Source of the DNA: Deltaproteobacteria bacterium
GTDB taxonomy: Bacteria > Desulfobacterota_B > Binatia > UBA9968
NCBI GenBank assembly: GCA_005879255.1
Contig: VBKY01000220.1
Location: forward strand, 1-24,554
Direction of reading: 5' to 3'
Length of the DNA: 24,554 nt
A program made the position numbers and the translations under genes. Below, one piece after another: positions 22,727 to 24,554 of this stretch (position 1 is the stretch's first letter; the number at the start of each line of letters is the position of its first letter). The notes under the pieces were generated by a model that saw only the letters and a program-made list of their open reading frames with translations, did no database searches and had not been told where the DNA came from.

Positions 22727-24354
22727 CTAGTGGCGCGCGTCCATTGCTTGGGCTGCCGGTGTGATGTGGCCACGAGCAAAATCTTGGTGGCAGCTTAAAC
22801 ATTGCGCGTCGGAGTATTTCGGCTGGTTGTTTTGATGCAGCTTCTCGTGGCAGTTCGAGCAGACTTCGAAGCTGACTTTTTTGATGCTCGCTGCGCTGAG
22901 ATGGCACACCACGCAATTGTTTTTTGCCGCCGGAAACTTTTCGCGGTTGATGTGAATCAGATGCAAGTACTTGTCGAGCCGACGCGAGCCATTGCGGCTG
23001 TTGTCATGGCACAGGACGCAACTTTCTATGCTGTCGACTCGTAGTTTTTCTACGCCTGCCATGGGTGGGATCAACATGCCCACGTCCATCGGCGTATTCG
23101 GTACATGACAATTCGCGCAGCCGAACTTTTCGAAATGGGTTGCTTCTTTCTGGCCGATCTGAATGGGTTTATCCAGACGGGCGATCAATGTTTGGCTGGC
23201 ATAGTTCCTCCAGATTGTTGCGCCGATCTCGAAGGTGCCGAATTGTTCCTTCGGTAAATTGTTCGGTACGTGCAGCTCCACGACCATGTGCGTTCCAGTT
23301 GGATCGAGGGGCGGGTCTTTGAGAGGCTTATTGGCAGACTCGGTTGCCGTACCAAAGCCGAGCGCAGGCGCCCTGACATGATAGGAATAGCGCGCGCGAA
23401 ACTCACTTAACCACTCTTCGTGGTAGTAAGTTGGATTTTGCACCGGGCCGTCCAGATGAATATTGACCTGGCGAATGCCGTTCTTATCGAACTCGGAGAA
23501 CTTGAGCGGATTAGCTTTCTGATCGAACAGGGTAAAAGTGGCGCGGATCGTGTCTCCAGGGAAGTAAACGGGCTTTTCCGGTTCGACTTTGACTCGCAGT
23601 CGGCCGCCGTAATTGTAGGGTGATTGGACAAAGCGAATGGGAATCTCATACGGCTCCCGCGGTTTCTTGTCCCATACCACGCGTAGTGAATGGGCAGCGG
23701 CCGGTACGACCAATCGTTTGGTGAAATTAGTCTGCACAGCGAAGACGATTTTTGCCACGGCGCGCTTGACCTTCGCTGAGCTATGATCTTTGTGGCGAGC
23801 GAAATTCTCGTAACGATATTCCGCCTTGATCATGTCAAAGTCTTGCTACGTCAGTTGATTGAGAAAATCGTGATTCGACAAACGGATGGGATTGCCGAGA
23901 ATTTGCCCGCGAGCATCGAGGACGGAAAGTTCCACGAAGTTTGGCTCAGTCATCCACTTGGCACCGTCGAAGACGTGGGAGTAAAGATCCGCGTCTGGCC
24001 TGCTCGCGCGGTAGTTGCGCCAGTGAGCGCGGGTTTCGCGCACACCATCCCAATTCAAGACGCGAAAGGTCGACTGGTTTCTGAGCCAATCGAGCGCTTC
24101 GTGATTGTCTTTTAGGGCGCGGTTCTCGACGGTGAGAGTAATTCGGTCGAAAATATACTCCTGCCCGGCTATGAGGTTGAGCGCCGCTTGCGGTTACCGT
24201 TCTCGATGGTGAGCGAGATTCTTGCCGGAGCATCGGGTAAACTCTCGGGATCGACAAGAACTTGCGTGTTCATGCAGGCCACCGAAGCGAGTAGCAAGGC
24301 GGGTGTGATGTGAAGTTGAAGTTTGGAGTAGGGAAATTGCTTTACGCTCGGCAT
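22727..24354 (-). pseudogene. Five-haem c-type cytochrome, broken by a frameshift and an in-frame TAG
   Basis: Three pieces form one protein. Piece 1, from ATG 24354, has a leader with a weak lipobox (LLASVAC), then LVDPESLPDAPARISLTIEN, and runs out of frame near 24192 to 24197. Piece 2 reads LNLIAGQEYIFDRITLTVEN, FRVLNWDGVRETRAHWRNYR and IRLSNHDFLNQLT up to TAG 23846. Piece 3 continues in the same frame (QDFDMIKAEYRYENFARHKD) to 22727 and holds five CxxCH haem sites: CANCH, CVLCH, CVVCH, CSNCH and CLSCH. Restart at ATG 23833, 12 bp after the stop, would still give all five haem sites but without a leader, so it could not be exported for haem attachment. The role would be periplasmic electron transfer. 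The gene is probably non-functional unless these are assembly errors. Confidence 0.78.
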
Positions 24355-24407
24355 GGACTATGCCCTTCTTAACTGCCGGGTGCGGTTTCCCGGCGTTGGG
24401 GCGGAAG

Positions 24408-24554
24408 TCATCGATTCAAGTATTTCTTCATCATATTGCTGGCGAACTCTTTGGCACCGGGTGAGAGCGTGAGCAGTCGGCGCAGCACCGGTTCACTTTC
24501 TGCCGAGGAAAGCACCTCGGCGTCGTCACCCGCGACCTTCGCCAACTCCGCGGA
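24408..24554 (-). CDS. Unidentified protein, C-terminal 48 residues only
   Basis: An open frame enters from the right edge and ends at TGA 24410 to 24408. It reads SAELAKVAGDDAEVLSSAES, then EPVLRRLLTLSPGAKEFASN and MMKKYLNR. The charged helical text resembles the ends of some periplasmic binding proteins, including TctC types, but this is too short to assign. It ends 53 bp before the broken cytochrome gene and is probably upstream in the same transcript. Confidence 0.5.
   Translation of the reverse strand, partial: SAELAKVAGDDAEVLSSAESEPVLRRLLTLSPGAKEFASNMMKKYLNR

Overview
The window looks like accessory DNA from an uncultured, moderately high-GC bacterium. Three things point to a Gram-negative or diderm lineage of the kind seen in soil or sponge metagenomes (Deltaproteobacteria/Binatota, Tectomicrobia or Rokubacteria-like). 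These are the many periplasmic TctC (Bug) binding proteins, the periplasmic-type multihaem cytochrome, and several families of short dispersed repeats between genes. This placement is inference; no rRNA or tRNA is present. Every gene but one very small one is on the minus strand, so transcription order runs from high to low coordinates.

Right part (24.5 to 19.6 kb): the 3' end of an unidentified gene; a five-haem c-type cytochrome gene broken by a frameshift and an in-frame TAG; a Rieske ring-hydroxylating oxygenase next to an ABM-fold monooxygenase-like protein, with a 55-codon plus-strand ORF between them; and a stand-alone iron-type ABC solute-binding protein.

Centre (19.1 to 7.4 kb): a tripartite tricarboxylate transporter (TTT) locus with six TctC-type binding protein genes in a row, then tctA (frameshifted), tctB, one more intact tctC and a frameshifted tctC. 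That is eight binding proteins for one permease. Every gap of 70 to 125 bp between cistrons holds its own long palindrome or inverted repeat. The six-gene block is bracketed by two direct copies of a composite repeat (11.9 and 19.2 kb).

Left-centre (7.2 to 4.4 kb): a small protein gene overlapping a retropepsin-like aspartic protease gene by ATGA, a berberine-bridge-type FAD oxidoreductase, and an unrecognised protein. Two 33-bp promoter-like direct repeats lie upstream of the first and last of these units.

Left (4.2 to 0 kb): a two-gene unit resembling component B of glycine/sarcosine/betaine reductase. The GrdE-like subunit has no cysteine after residue 117 and so lacks the expected pyruvoyl precursor. 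The GrdB-like subunit reads through an in-frame UGA at the exact place where GrdB carries selenocysteine, with a strong hairpin just downstream. Its real length is 429 residues, not 350. After a repeat-filled gap, the window ends in an ABC_sub_bind-type binding protein.

A possible common theme is uptake and redox processing of small organic acids or amines. The TTT proteins, the ABC-type binding proteins, the selenoprotein reductase pair and the oxygenases would fit this, but no substrate can be read from the sequence. Three large genes are broken, so either part of the locus is decaying or the assembly has indel errors.
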